A stretch of 64,000 bases of DNA. Origin: Nematopogon swammerdamellus (lineage: Eukaryota > Arthropoda > Insecta > Lepidoptera > Adelidae). The stretch is from positions 16,849,596-16,913,595 of the forward strand of contig OX336343.1 in assembly GCA_946902875.1 (NCBI GenBank). The letters are read 5' to 3'. The position numbers were made by a program, and so were the translations under genes. Shown one piece after another: positions 33,028 through 43,900 of this stretch. Below the pieces are notes generated by a model that saw only the letters and a list, made by a program, of their open reading frames with translations, ran no database searches and was not told the DNA's origin. Each line of letters starts with the position of its first letter. Positions within the stretch are counted from its first letter, which is position 1.

Positions 33028-34215
33028 ATGTCTGAACCGAATCGGCGTCGCGGAAGAAAGCGCGCGAGCGCATCTACATCCAAGAATGTGCCAAGCAAGA
33101 GCACTAGACGGGAGGAGGTATCACAGGAAGACATGTCGAGTGAACTGCTCATGGGGCTAAGCCAAAAGCTGGAGCAGATCTTCAATCGCCTAACTGATCT
33201 AGAAAAAGGCAGACAGGATTCGACAGAGCCGGAAAACATTTCGACTACTAGTCAACCAGCGGTGGGGGCGGTAGCTGAAGCTGCCTCGCTAAGTTCGGAA
33301 GCGTCCACCAACAGCGCGAGAAGCGTGTACGTGATAAAGCCAACGGTTGATAAACCGGTTTTTAATGGGAGAGATGAGACGAGTCCGATTCGATTTCTGA
33401 AGAAACTAAAGATGTACATCAACGCAATCGGCGCTAAGGATAGAATTGTAGAGATTGCTATTGGGAGTCTGACAGGTACGGCTGCTAAAGTATTGGGAAT
33501 GTACCAAGAGAATTGGGACACCTGGGACACTTTTGAGACAGATTTCCGAAGTGTCTACTGGGGAGCACAGCAGCAAGAGGCCGCGAAATTTCGCTTGATG
33601 AACACTATCCGGAACCCAGCACAAGGACTAAGCATGGGGGAACATTTCGCTGAACAAGTGGAAAAGGTCCAAGGACTGAACATACCGCTGGGACAAAACG
33701 ACCTCGTCAATAGCGCCATGAGGCATTTCCCCATTAATATACAGCAGTTGTGGTTCACGAGTAAAGGCGAAGTGAACGTTTTCGAAGCCGCAGATTTTCT
33801 AAGAAACTTAGAACAAAACGTTGTCGTGAGAGCAGCAAGCGGCTCAAATAGTATTATACAATCGACGAGCCAAATCACAAACCAAAAAAGTGAACGAGGA
33901 CATTGGAAACCGAACAGAGGCCACACATGGCAACCGAACCGTTATCAAACAGCTGGACGGGGTCATGCCGTTGTATCTGCTTCCATGTACGGGACAGCTT
34001 ATAACAATAATAATAATCTACGAGGAAGGGCGGAGATAAGGGGCGCGCGCCGCGGTAACGGTCGGCGGGGCTGGGTGAGAAACGGCACGCACAATGGACC
34101 ACAGCAATTTAGAGCCATAAACTGGGTTGCAGAGACAGGAGCACAGAAGAATGCGGCGGCGACAGGTGCAAGCGTGAACCAAGACGACAAGGCGCCGGGA
34201 AACGCGGAAAATTAG
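33028..34215 (+). CDS. gag: Gag protein of the LTR retrotransposon
   Basis: This is an intact 395-codon frame. The ATG at 33,028 is chosen because the upstream in-frame codons have no ATG. Residues 6-12 are basic (RRRGRKR). Residues 40-61 look coiled-coil-forming. Residues about 108-265 resemble the retrotransposon gag (capsid-like) domain of Ty3/Gypsy elements: KPVFNGRDETSPIRFLKKL is the usual domain opening, followed by the QEAAKFRLMN region. The C-terminal third (297-352) is Arg/Gly/Asn-rich with no CCHC zinc knuckle, so RNA binding may rely on the RG-rich tail. Gag would assemble cytoplasmic particles. The stop TAG is followed by a different reading frame containing integrase, without protease or RT between. 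Confidence 0.88.
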   Translation: MSEPNRRRGRKRASASTSKNVPSKSTRREEVSQEDMSSELLMGLSQKLEQIFNRLTDLEKGRQDSTEPENISTTSQPAVGAVAEAASLSSEASTNSARSVYVIKPTVDKPVFNGRDETSPIRFLKKLKMYINAIGAKDRIVEIAIGSLTGTAAKVLGMYQENWDTWDTFETDFRSVYWGAQQQEAAKFRLMNTIRNPAQGLSMGEHFAEQVEKVQGLNIPLGQNDLVNSAMRHFPINIQQLWFTSKGEVNVFEAADFLRNLEQNVVVRAASGSNSIIQSTSQITNQKSERGHWKPNRGHTWQPNRYQTAGRGHAVVSASMYGTAYNNNNNLRGRAEIRGARRGNGRRGWVRNGTHNGPQQFRAINWVAETGAQKNAAATGASVNQDDKAPGNAEN

Positions 34216-34252
34216 CGTGTGCGGTTCCGTCCACGCTAGAAGATATATTTAA

Positions 34253-35389
34253 AAGCGGAATGAATTCAATGTACACTTATATGACAAGATGATTGACGGA
34301 GTATTAAAATACGAGCGTGATAATAATCGAGGATACACACTGGTGATACCTGAGGAGATGCGGGAGTCATTAATCACATATGTTCATGAAACAATCGGAC
34401 ATTTCGGCAGATATAAAGTACATTCATTAATGAAGACACGTTATTATTTCAAACGTATGTCACGCGAAATAGCACGCGTTATAAGAACTTGCGACCTTTG
34501 TCAACGAACGAAACAAGAGTCTTTCCCGGCGGTAGGGGCGTGTAAGCCCGTAATCGCGACTGATATAGGGGAAATAATTTTTTCTGACTTTTTTTGGACC
34601 CCTACCAAAGAGTAAGTACGGCGTGTCGTACATTTTCGTACTGCAAGATGCTTTCAGTAAACTGATACGGCTGTATGCATTGAGAAAGGCCACATCAAAA
34701 GCGGCGATAATGTGTATAAAAAAAAAAAAAAAAAGTTCATTGAAGAGGTACCAACAAAACGAATCGTCAGCGATAATGAATCTCAATTCACATCGAAGAC
34801 ATGGGAGGCAGAGTTAACTAAACTCGGTGTTAAGATTTCACACACCACCGTTCGAAATCCACGACCAAAATCGACGGAACGCGTCAGTAAAGAGTTAGGC
34901 CGGTTTTTTAAGGCCTATTGTGGCGAGAGACACAACAGCTGGTTAAATGTGCTACCAAGAATACAGGCAACATATAATGAAACTGTTCATGCTAGTACGA
35001 ATTACACTCCAAACGAATTAGTATGGGGAAAGTCTACGAAGCTCACAACAGACAAATTACTGAAAGGCTATCAGCCGCCCCTCGAAACCAACCTTGATTT
35101 GGATGAGATATGCAAACGCGCGCGGGTACATTTGAGGCAGTCGGCCGAAAGGAGAGAAATGTACTTCAATAAAGTACATAGGATCATACGATACAACATA
35201 GGTGACCTTGTAAAATTACGGATTATGCCACGGTCAGATAAGGATCATAAAGTCATTGGGAAGTTTCAGCCATTATACGAAGCAGTTTATTTAATTGCGG
35301 CTGTACCGCACGCGAACGTTTACACATTGATCGAACCAAAAATATTCGAGGAGATTTCAACGCAATACACCTGTCAAGGTACTTTGTAA
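34253..35389 (+). pseudogene. Integrase remnant of the LTR retrotransposon (frameshifted)
   Basis: The frame opens after TAA 34,250-34,252. In order: an HHCC zinc-binding domain (HETIGH, then CDLCQRTK); a catalytic core with the Asp of FSDFF, the Asp of IVSDNESQF and the Glu of STERVSKEL at D,D-35-E spacing; then a C-terminal domain with YNIGDLVKLR. Two frame breaks exist: a stop at about 34,612 with the frame continuing in another phase, and a 17-base A-run at 34,718-34,734 returning to the first phase. The A-run could be sequencing error or real slippage-prone sequence. Integrase normally inserts the cDNA in the nucleus. As read, this copy cannot make it as one protein. No reverse transcriptase motif (YxDD) was found on either strand of the interior. 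Confidence 0.85.
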
Positions 35390-35821
35390 ACAAATCTAAC
35401 AATACAGATCAGCTGACGTTCTAACGCAAACATTGCATTGTAGGAAGAACAAAAAAATGCACACCAACCGTTTACGACCGCGACAAAAAAAAAGGGAAAG
35501 AAAAAAAAAACTTGAATAGGGCGGCGAACCGCTGGGGGCACGCGCCGCCGGCGCGGCGGGCGCTGGCGCCTCGCTCGGACGGAACACAGCTGATATAGGC
35601 TAGCGGTAATTTTTTTTTTATACGAGCGGTATGTTTAGCGACATTGTTTACGTACGACAGTGAGATAGAATTAGTTGGTCAGAGCGACATTCTTTCTGTA
35701 GGAGTTGTGGGATAGATAAAACCGTATAAAGAGAATAGTGTTAAAAAAAAAATAGATAAGAAAAGGAGAAGTTAATAGTTTAGATGATAGTCAACTGAAA
35801 TAAATTTCAGTTTCCTTTCAT
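35390..35821 (+). other. 3' untranslated interior of the LTR element
   Basis: Between the integrase stop and the polypurine tract. Contains A-rich runs and a GC-rich patch at 35,520-35,580. No coding motif. Confidence 0.6.
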
Positions 35822-35831
35822 GAGAGGGGAA

Positions 35832-38773
35832 TGTGGGAACCGCTAAAAACCACTAGAGTGTTATCGCATAGTGTCGTCGTAAATTTGCTTAAAATATAGT
35901 TTGAATATTTTTGTAATCACCAAGAAATCTCAATTCGCTCTGACATTTAGAGTAGAAATGGGTGAGAAGCGGTTTTTTTTGTGCGGCTAACGGACAAAAA
36001 AAGGTTGAACTGTGAGAGGAAAAGATGCAAGTGTTTGGCAGAATGACACACTAGAAAACTCATAAATAAACCTATGTGGCGCGTCATAATAGCTTTCAGC
36101 TGTCGCTCCCCGAGTACCGTGAGACGAAATCGAGCGCGTTGCGTGGTAGATAAAGTAAACCGTTCTGGGAAATCGAAAAAAAAATGTCCTTACGCGAAAT
36201 TGGAAAAGAATGCAAGTACTGTGCACGTATATGAAATTGATTACAGAGGCATGGGTCATCTCACGCTTCCCTCGTCAGCACGGATCGCCGTGGTGCGACC
36301 GTACCGCATGTGGGCGTCGTTAGAAGCCTGGCGACCCGGCGCATCGGACATCGCACGCTTCCCTCGTCAGCCCGGATCGCGGTGGTCGGCCGTACCACAC
36401 GCGAACGTCGAGAGAAGCCTGGAGACCAAAGGCGTGGGACACCGCCGTGGTCGCGCAGTACCGCGCACGCTAGCGTCGTTAGAAGCCTGGCGACCAGACA
36501 CGTGGGACGAGGAACGGGTGCAATGCGCAGGGCGTAGCAAACGGCCCGCGCAACGCGAACGTCGTGACAATGGCAGATCAGAACTGTAGTTGAATTTCAA
36601 AAAAGTGCGGAGTGTTGCGAATTATCAGTGAATTGAGGCCTTATCGCAAAGGCAGTGTGAAATTACGAACACAAGCGAAATTATGCGTTAAATGGACCTC
36701 GGTCAAGACGAACTTATGTATGGAATAATAGATTAAGTTATCATGTAATTCTGTCATGTAAAAATTTTAATTAAAATTAGAATATTTGCATAGGAGAGTT
36801 CTCGTGTCGATCAGTCGGATCGATACATACAGCGCCGCCTTTCGTCACAGAACGGAAATATTATTGCTAAACTGTTCTAATTTTGGTGTCGCCATCTGAC
36901 GGGTGCGGATGGAATTTGATAAAATTATAGCGGACTGGTGCGCTAAGCACGATTGTATGCGATATTTCGCGAAGTTCATAGTTTTGATGTCAGAGGTCGC
37001 CTGGGTGTAGCTGGCAGGAAAATGGAGAGGGAAAGGCTGTAACAAAACAAGTCGCGAGGGGTTGTGCGGGGCTTATTGGGTTGGAGTCGCCTCAGAGAGC
37101 GAATGTTTCCTGGGTTGCGTTTAAGGACCAATTTTGGATATTTAAAGTCAAATTGTTTAAGTATTTTGCCACCTTCGAACTCTGTGGAGCAAATCATACT
37201 TATTGTAATTCACGTCAGTGTGTGACGTCGGAGGCAGGGACGGGAGACGCGGGAGGCGTTTGAACAGCTGAGTACATTTTTTATTGTGTTGAAAGTCGAA
37301 TTTTATTTGTCCGAATTATTTTGGGTTATGTTTCCATTGAGTCAGTATTAATTAATTAAGACTAACAGCAGGATATAGCTGAGAGTTAGAGCTATCGGAC
37401 AAATAAGAGTTGAGCACTATTTACTAAAACCGTGTATATTGTTCCCATATTAATTTTCAACTCCTTGTATTAAATTTTGGAGTTACAGGGCGACCCACCT
37501 AGCTTGCATTAGAATATATCAGATTTCGTTACGGTTAGGCGGAAGTCTAGTGAATAAAGTCACATAGAACTGTAATTAAGAATTCATGGTTGTAATACAT
37601 TTAAGTGTTTTTTGAAAAGAAGCCGAGCGAGTTTTTTCCAGTTCGCTCTTTTTCTCGCAAATAAATATAATTACGGCCTAAGAGCGAACGTTACAGAATT
37701 TATTAAGAAATATATGAACTAATCGAATTGAAGTTAATAAAATAAATAAACGCTATTAGTTCATACTTACCATGTTTAATTTCATCTTTCCCTACCTATT
37801 TGAAACCTTATCAGTAGAAGATTAAAAGTAAAAACCACAATTTTCAATTAATGGTTCATGAAGTAATTAACTCACTGTAGTAATTTAGAGTTTGAACTGA
37901 TCATATTACGTAATATTTTGGATTAAATTCTAGTTTCATTCCTTGAGTTCTCATGACAAGCAAATATAATTGTTGGATTAGTTTGGCAATTAGTCTACTT
38001 TCACTAATATAGGATTGCAATCATTTCTGAGACACCTATCAATATTACACTGGGGTTCCTTAACAAAGAGAAGCATTACTGGATAATTTCTGAACTTCAT
38101 GAATTTCTGTATTTGCCGACAAGAGTCGGGAGATTGTTCACTCCATGATAGCAAACCATAAAAGGAGAGAAATATAGTGAATACATATTCCCTGGAGGCT
38201 GACAAGCTGCGAATGTAATGACTGATTAATTACCCAAATTATGACTATCTGAACCCGCCGTATATCACTAGCGTTTTATGGTTTGGCTGTAACTGCCGGT
38301 CGGTAGGGATGTGAACTCAAATAAAGGAAATAAATGCGCATTGGATTTATCTGCCTGGCAGGTAAAACCATTATAATTATAATCTCACGAGGAAGTGGGC
38401 CCACTTCGCTCATTATTCTAGATCTCATTTAACAGCCTGGCACCGAGGTGGGTTATCTGAGATAGTTAGAATACATCTACTGAAATTTATGAAATTCGTC
38501 TGAAATTCAGTTTTGTATAGGTCACACAAGCCAGTTAGGTCCACACATAACATTAGTACACGACTTGGCCGGTCTACAGTTAACTTCTTTGGCCACACAT
38601 CACAAGTAGTAAGGAAATAATTGCAATACATTTATTAGTGAAGTCATGACAATAAAGCCTATCTGACTAGAGGCTCGATTAAACTGTTGACATAACTGGT
38701 ATGTACTGAGTATCAGTTATATACTTATATTAATTTAAAGAAAAAAAATTCTAGACGATCAAGGTCCTTCACA
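35832..38773 (+). repeat. 3' long terminal repeat (2,942 bp)
   Basis: Begins TGTGGGAACC directly after the purine-rich tract and ends CCTTCACA. Constant coordinate offset to the 5' LTR (6,635 before and 6,634 after one T-run) shows no other length change. Confidence 0.95.
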
Positions 38774-38777
38774 GTAC

Positions 38778-39090
38778 CTACGCATCTCGATTACAACTTA
38801 ACTATAAGAAATAATAATCGATCGATCTTGGAGACTGGCATTGTCCCCATGATTGATGTATTGGAGGAAATAAGACGGCATTTTCGATACTGCTTATTGT
38901 TAGCCAAGATTAGCTTGCGATTCCTTCGAGCATATTCGGGTGTTTCGACATATGCGTGCCGCTAGATGGCGTAACAAGCAACATCGCACTACGTGAATCT
39001 CGCTAACGTTTTTGTCTGTGTGTCTGTCTCTAACTCTCTCCCTGTCCGTATGTCTGTCAGTGGGCTTGAAAACAGCTGATTAACATGCAG
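38778..39090. other. Right flank of the LTR element, no gene
   Basis: Includes GGCATTGTCCCCATGATTGA, which recurs at about 40,190. A CTGTCTGTCTC-type tract lies at 39,015-39,060. Confidence 0.3.
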
Positions 39091-39567
39091 TTTTTTTTTT
39101 TTTTATGGAACCTGACACGGTTGGCTACATCACCTACAACATCCGTGATGTCAGCCCATAACACAGGGTGAACTAGGTGCCATGTCAGTGCTTCCCTTCA
39201 TTTCATGTCGGCTACACTAAACTGGACGGAAAACACGAACTATTTACATAGCCGTTTCGACCGACGTTTCGTTCAGTGCGGTGGTACCAACCCGGCCGGG
39301 ATAAACCCTACCACCTAGTAAAGTAAGAAGGGAAGGGACCTACAGTTTAACATGGAATCCGAACCACGGTCAGCCTCCAACGGTCGAGCGGTCACCCATC
39401 CAATCACTGACCGCGCTCAGCGTTGCTTAATAACAGTTTACTAACCAACCGCGCCACTGAGCTACCGAGGCTGACGAATTTTCTTATCCCTTAGTCGACT
39501 TTTACGACATGCGACGGGGAGAGATGCAGTGGGGCTATTCTTTTTAAGTACCGACCCCACACGGTAC
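39091..39567 (-). mobile_element. Full-length composite SINE (family A with GC-rich head)
   Basis: Reverse complement of 13,987-14,466 with the same three modules and the same private variants (TTTCATGTCGGCTACACTAA, CATAACACAGGGTGAAC), differing at a handful of bases. Confidence 0.85.
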
Positions 39568-39846
39568 ATAAAGTTTCGAATAAAGATACCTTTAGTGAAA
39601 ACGCAGTTTTCACTAAAGGTATCTAGCATATTTTCCGGATGGTAAATTTATGTTAGCTAGATTATATTGGTTAATTTTTATTACAGCTGTTTATATTATA
39701 AAAACATTATGGAAAAAAACAACAAAGTATAATCAAACTAATAAATACATTTAAATAAAAAGCTCGTCCATTGGGACTTTGAAGCAGCGTTCCTCCCCCG
39801 CTGAATGTGAGTGTTCTTGTGAGCGGTAGTAGGTAGGTATGTATGG
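39568..39846. other. Spacer with a small inverted repeat
   Basis: GATACCTTTAGTGAAAAC and GTTTTCACTAAAGGTATC (about 39,586-39,622) form a near-perfect palindrome of 18-bp arms. No gene. Confidence 0.4.
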
Positions 39847-40010
39847 GTTAATTATTGTAAATTACTTTAATATAATACTTATAAGGTACATACCTACTAA
39901 CAAAACATTGTGACTTGCGAAGTTTGTTTGTCAGTTCTTCTTCGCATTGAATTTAGAACTGGCGGAATTTTCGACATATCCAAGCGTAGGTTGAAATTAT
40001 ACAATAAACA
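39847..40010 (+). repeat. LINE 3' UTR-like repeat, copy 2
   Basis: Matches 22,761-22,938, ending near ACAATAAACAATAAAC. Confidence 0.5.
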
Positions 40011-40864
40011 ATAAACAACAATGGCCAACCAAGCTTATGTTCCGGTACAATCAAAAAGATTAAATTCTGAAAAAATACGATACATTAGACATAAAAGTAT
40101 ATAAAATTGAAAATTTGAACAAAATATAATATAATTAAATTAACCAACTACGTATAAACAAAAATATTCAAACATCATGGGGATCTACGGCATTGTCCCC
40201 ATGACGGATGCAGTGTTCCCCCGCTGAATGGCTATGCTAATTCGCTCCTTGATCAGCGCCTTTTACGACACACGCGGGGAGAGATGCAGTGGGGCTATTC
40301 TTTTAAAGTACCGGCCCCACACAGTACAATCACATCAAGTCTCAATCTCAGTCAAGTCTCATCCACACTTAGTATTTTTTCTTTTCGCTGCAATTACGAG
40401 CCTCAATCTCCATTCTTCATACGTAAGATTCATGTTACACTGAGGACCTTATATAATAATGTGCTAGACGCCAGAGCCTAGTGGCCGCTCTTTCTTGAGG
40501 CCGAGTTAAGCTGGGCGTGCGAGACGTATAGTAATTAGGAGAGCCATTAAGGCCGATACAACAGAAGCGGCAATACATCAAAGTCTTGAAATCGATACCT
40601 AACCAATTTGCGGTAACGGTCAGTGAAAATGGACGAGCATCGTAAGGAAATTTGTTAAAAGATTTATTGTTGCCGGGAGGCTATAAGTATACATTTCAAT
40701 GTAAAAGTGGCACTAGCCTAGCCAGAAACTGGCGTGACGCTGCGAAAGCCGGAGGTTTTTTAAAGTTTTTTAAATGACGAAAGCGGAATCTGACGAAAGT
40801 GTTATGTCATTCATTCATTAGAGATTGATTATCCACATTCCTTATTTTCTAACGAAATAAAAAT
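40011..40864. other. Spacer with one SINE head
   Basis: 40,257-40,327 (minus) is an isolated GC-rich SINE head (CCGGCCCCACACAGTAC at its end). The rest was not recognised; no gene. Confidence 0.4.
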
Positions 40865-41190
40865 ACCGTGTGGGGCCGGTACTTTAAAAGAATAGCCCCA
40901 CTGCATCTCCCCCCATGCATGTCGTAAAAGGCGACTAAGGGATAAGGACAGGATGCCGTGCTAAAGGGCGACAGGATCGCCACCTCTCACCTTGGCACGG
41001 TACTTCCACCGACTCATGCAGCAGGTGGGTCTTCGTGCCTTACTTGCTGCTTGATCGATTGAATCTTGTTCGAATACTTTGCGAAACGTGGTGGTCGGTG
41101 TGGTGCTGTAATTTAACAGAGTTCTTGCAGCACAACACCCATTACTCTGCTTACCCCGATTGTCGGGATTCAGCGTGTGTGATATGTATG
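40865..41190 (+). mobile_element. SINE family D: GC-rich head with a different body
   Basis: The head ACCGTGTGGGGCCGGTAC...GGCGACTAAGGGATAAGG is the same as in family A. The body is unrelated (CAGCAGGTGGGTCTTCGTGC, TTCTTGCAGCACAACACCC, CCCGATTGTCGGGATTCAGC), ending in GATATGTATG. Confidence 0.7.
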
Positions 41191-41358
41191 TAAAAATAAT
41201 ATATATTTCTGACGAAAGCGGATTCTGAGTCTGACGGACGTGTACTGGATCGAATTTTCTTATCGCCTGCCTGTACTTATCTATAATTTTCAGTTCTAAG
41301 GTTTTAGGAGTAGGTACTTCATTTATACATATTTATTTGTTTACTTTATACTTTTCGC

Positions 41359-41800
41359 GTACAGTGTGGGGCGGGTACTTAAAACGGATAGTCCCACTGC
41401 ATCTCTCCCCGTGGACGTCGTAAAAGGCGACTAAGGGTTAACGACGAGATGCCGAGGTCGACAGGCTAGCCACCTGTCATCTTGGCGTGGTCCCTCCACC
41501 GAGTCATGTAGCAGGTGGGTCTTCGTGCCTTACTTGCTGCTTGATAGTTATCTTGTCCGAATGATTTTCTAGACGTGGCGGTCGGCATTGTGCTGTATCT
41601 ACCAGAGTTCTTGCAGCACAACACTGGTTACTCTGCTTTACCCGATTATCGGGATATAGCGTGTGGTATGTATGTATGTGTTAATACTTTGCTAAACGTG
41701 GTGGTCGGTGTCGTGCAATAATTAATCCGAATTTTTGCAGCACAACATGGATTATTCTGCATACCCTGATTTGTCGGTACACGGCGTGATCTTATGTATG
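41359..41800 (+). mobile_element. SINE family D, second copy plus third partial copy
   Basis: 41,359-41,680 repeats head and body in the same orientation. 41,681-41,800 repeats only the last third (AAACGTGGTGGTCGGTGTCG, TTTGCAGCACAACATGG). With 40,865 this makes a local cluster of three tails. Confidence 0.7.
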
Positions 41801-41849
41801 TTTTTGAGCTAAGTGGCTAACCTTTCGCCCTTTGGCATGGCATCTTGTC

Positions 41850-42110
41850 CTTATTAGGGTCCCGTCGCAAAATGCGAAAAAAGGGACCCTTATGGGATCG
41901 CTCTGGTGTCTGTCTGTGTGTCTGTCTGTCTGTCTGTCGGTCACACGCAGATATCTCCGGACCTACTGAACCGATTTCGATGAAAATGACGCCAAATTAC
42001 GTGTAATTTTTGCCGCTAGATATATTACAAATAAGTTTATCTAATAGTACTGTGGAAAGTACAGGGTACCCTAAAATGTAACCCAAAAATATTTTTAGTT
42101 TTTTTAAATA
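41850..42110 (+). repeat. Dispersed repeat with CTGTCTGTCTGTC tract
   Basis: AGGGTCCCGTCGCAAAATGC with a nearby inverse AAAAGGGACCCT, then GTCTGTCTGTCTGTC and GAACCGATTTCGATGAAAA: a repeat type I recall as frequent in Lepidoptera. No coding sequence. Confidence 0.45.
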
Positions 42111-42628
42111 AATCAAATGTCATGTCATTCTCAGTGATATGTCAATGGTCATTCTATAGATATTGTTAAGGTAATTTCAAAAATATATAACTTTGCTATA
42201 ATCAATAAGTTTACTTTAACAAATATTTCGTTTAAAAGTTGACAAAAAACTGCACTTTTGTCGCCGAACTTTGACCTATTAAGGGTTGTTTGAAAATTCT
42301 GAAAAAAATAAACAATATAGGTACTCTTATGTAGTTGTGCACAAAACTATTCATTCTCCTCAAAATGTCATACATTTGGAGATAAAGTTAAATGTCTGAA
42401 CAGCCAAAATTTCATTTTTTCGCGTGACTTTTTGGTCACAGCTCAAGCCACCGATAACGTAACGTTTTGATTGATAGCTTAAAATAATTCTGAGAAGTAA
42501 CGAAATGTAGCAAAGAAAACCGCATGTAAATCGATAAAGTGGTTTTCGAGTTATAAGAATATTCCATATATATTACGTACGAGTACGTTTCACGGTGGGT
42601 AGCCCGTAAAAAATTCACTTTATTTATT
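42111..42628. other. Spacer, no gene recognised
   Basis: AT-rich. No repeat family was recognised. Confidence 0.3.
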
Positions 42629-42770
42629 GTCAGCCTTGGTAGCTCAATGGTTTTTTTTTATGTAATCCGGTATGAGTGGCTGAGTCGGAGGGGCTAAAGC
42701 ACATGCTCCGACCAGCCAATGTCACCTCCGAGAAGGTAGGTGCCATACCGGAGACTTCCCTGGATTGCGG
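42629..42770. mobile_element. SINE head (family A) joined to family B 3' end
   Basis: 42,629-42,650 (plus) is GTCAGCCTTGGTAGCTCAAT, the family A 5' end. At 42,651 a T-run starts a minus-strand family B tail (GGTATGAGTGGCTGAGTCGG, GGTAGGTGCCATACCGGAG). The family A copy may resume at 42,870. Confidence 0.6.
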
Positions 42771-42869
42771 TTAAACAGCTCCTCCGATTACTCCCAGTTC
42801 AACCATTTTTGAGTTTTTTTTATAATAATAGAGAAGAAGCACTACTTACGCACTACTTAAGCTCAAAGT

Positions 42870-43265
42870 AAGCTTATGGTAGCTCGTTGGTGCTATGAAT
42901 CTAAGTCCGATCATAAGCACACCAGGGCGCGGTCAGTACTTGGATGGGTGAGTGACCGCTCGACCGTTGGAGGCTAACCGTGGTTTGGATTCCACGTAAA
43001 ACTGTAGGTTTGTCCCAGTTCCCTTCTTACCTTACTAGGTAAGAAGTTTACCTGCCCGAGTTGGTACCACCACACTGAATGTAAGGTCGGTTGAAACGGC
43101 TAGGTACGTAAATAGTTTGTGTTTTCCGTCTAGTTCAGTGTAGCCGGCACGACCGAAGGGAAGCAATGACATGGAACCTATTTCACCAAGGTGTTATGAG
43201 CTGAAATCACGGATACGGGTGTAGAAGGTGATGTAGCCAACCGTGTCAGTTTCCATACAAAAAAA
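42870..43265 (+). mobile_element. Family A SINE with 5S/tRNA-like module
   Basis: CTTATGGTAGCTCGTTGGTG, GCGCGGTCAGTACTTGGATG and GGTTTGGATTCCACG, then body and tail to GTGTCAGTTTCCAT. It has the CCAAGGTGTTAT variant also seen in the 27-kb foldback. Confidence 0.75.
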
Positions 43266-43611
43266 CCGTAATAAATAAGAAAAATTAAAAAATACAAAAC
43301 ATTATTGAACATAAAACATGAAAAAATACACCTTTAAAAAGTACTACTTGGTAGATATTTGTGAAGCAATATCTATTCAGCATTCCTAGGTAAACAACAT
43401 TCAGTCATGTCGTACTTAAAGTGCCTAACAATTTGAAATCTGGCTGCTCGTATTGATTGCTCGTCGATATAATAATTTCGCTTGAAAAGAGCCTGAAGAT
43501 GTTCAAACATCACGGCGCAGCAGCGGCCACAGTAATTGGCTCAATCGCCTCACGGCGGCGGCTGGCAGCTGAGACGAAGGAGTCCAGCCTGCGTATCTAC
43601 ATACCCCGGAC
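43266..43611. other. Spacer, no gene recognised
   Basis: AT-rich, then a moderately GC-rich stretch from 43,510. No motif. Confidence 0.3.
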
Positions 43612-43900
43612 GCATATTTCCAAAGTCTAGTATGCGAGTTGCTCTGGTCGTTCTCAACTTTGGCGGGAAATATAAATTTCGAATTTCGGAAGTATTTTGA
43701 ACAAATTTTGGCAAAAGGGACACGAACCCATGGCCGAGATCGAAAAAATAAAAACCCTACACTCTACCACTGAGGCACCAAAGTACATAGGCGACCAAAC
43801 GAATATGGGATTCAGTAGGTTCGCTCCGAAATTTATATTTCCCGCCAAAGTTGAGAACGACCAATCAGAGCAACTCGCATACTAGACTTTGGAAATATGC
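43612..43900. mobile_element. TIR element carrying a tRNA-like segment (family T)
   Basis: The ends GCATATTTCCAAAGTCTAGT and ACTAGACTTTGGAAATATGC are perfect inverted repeats, extending with few differences over about 60 bp. Inside, on the minus strand, 43,709-43,795 has TTTGGTGCCTCAGTGGTAGA and TGGGTTCGTGTCCC (tRNA-Gly-like). Flanks CCCCGGAC and TCCCCGAAC suggest a target duplication of about 8 bp. Confidence 0.7.

Larger units (their letters stand above)
29193..38777 (+). mobile_element. Ty3/Gypsy-like LTR retrotransposon, recent insertion with 4-bp TSD, RT-less
   Basis: Two LTRs (29,197-32,139 and 35,832-38,773) bound a 3,692-bp interior. Direct repeats GTAC lie immediately outside (29,193-29,196 and 38,774-38,777). 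The interior has a ~890-bp leader, a complete gag, a frameshifted integrase and a polypurine tract (GAGAGGGGA, 35,822-35,831). Protease, reverse transcriptase and RNase H are absent, so the element must have moved with enzymes supplied in trans. No TGG-type primer binding site follows the 5' LTR. The element occupies 15% of the window. Confidence 0.92.
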
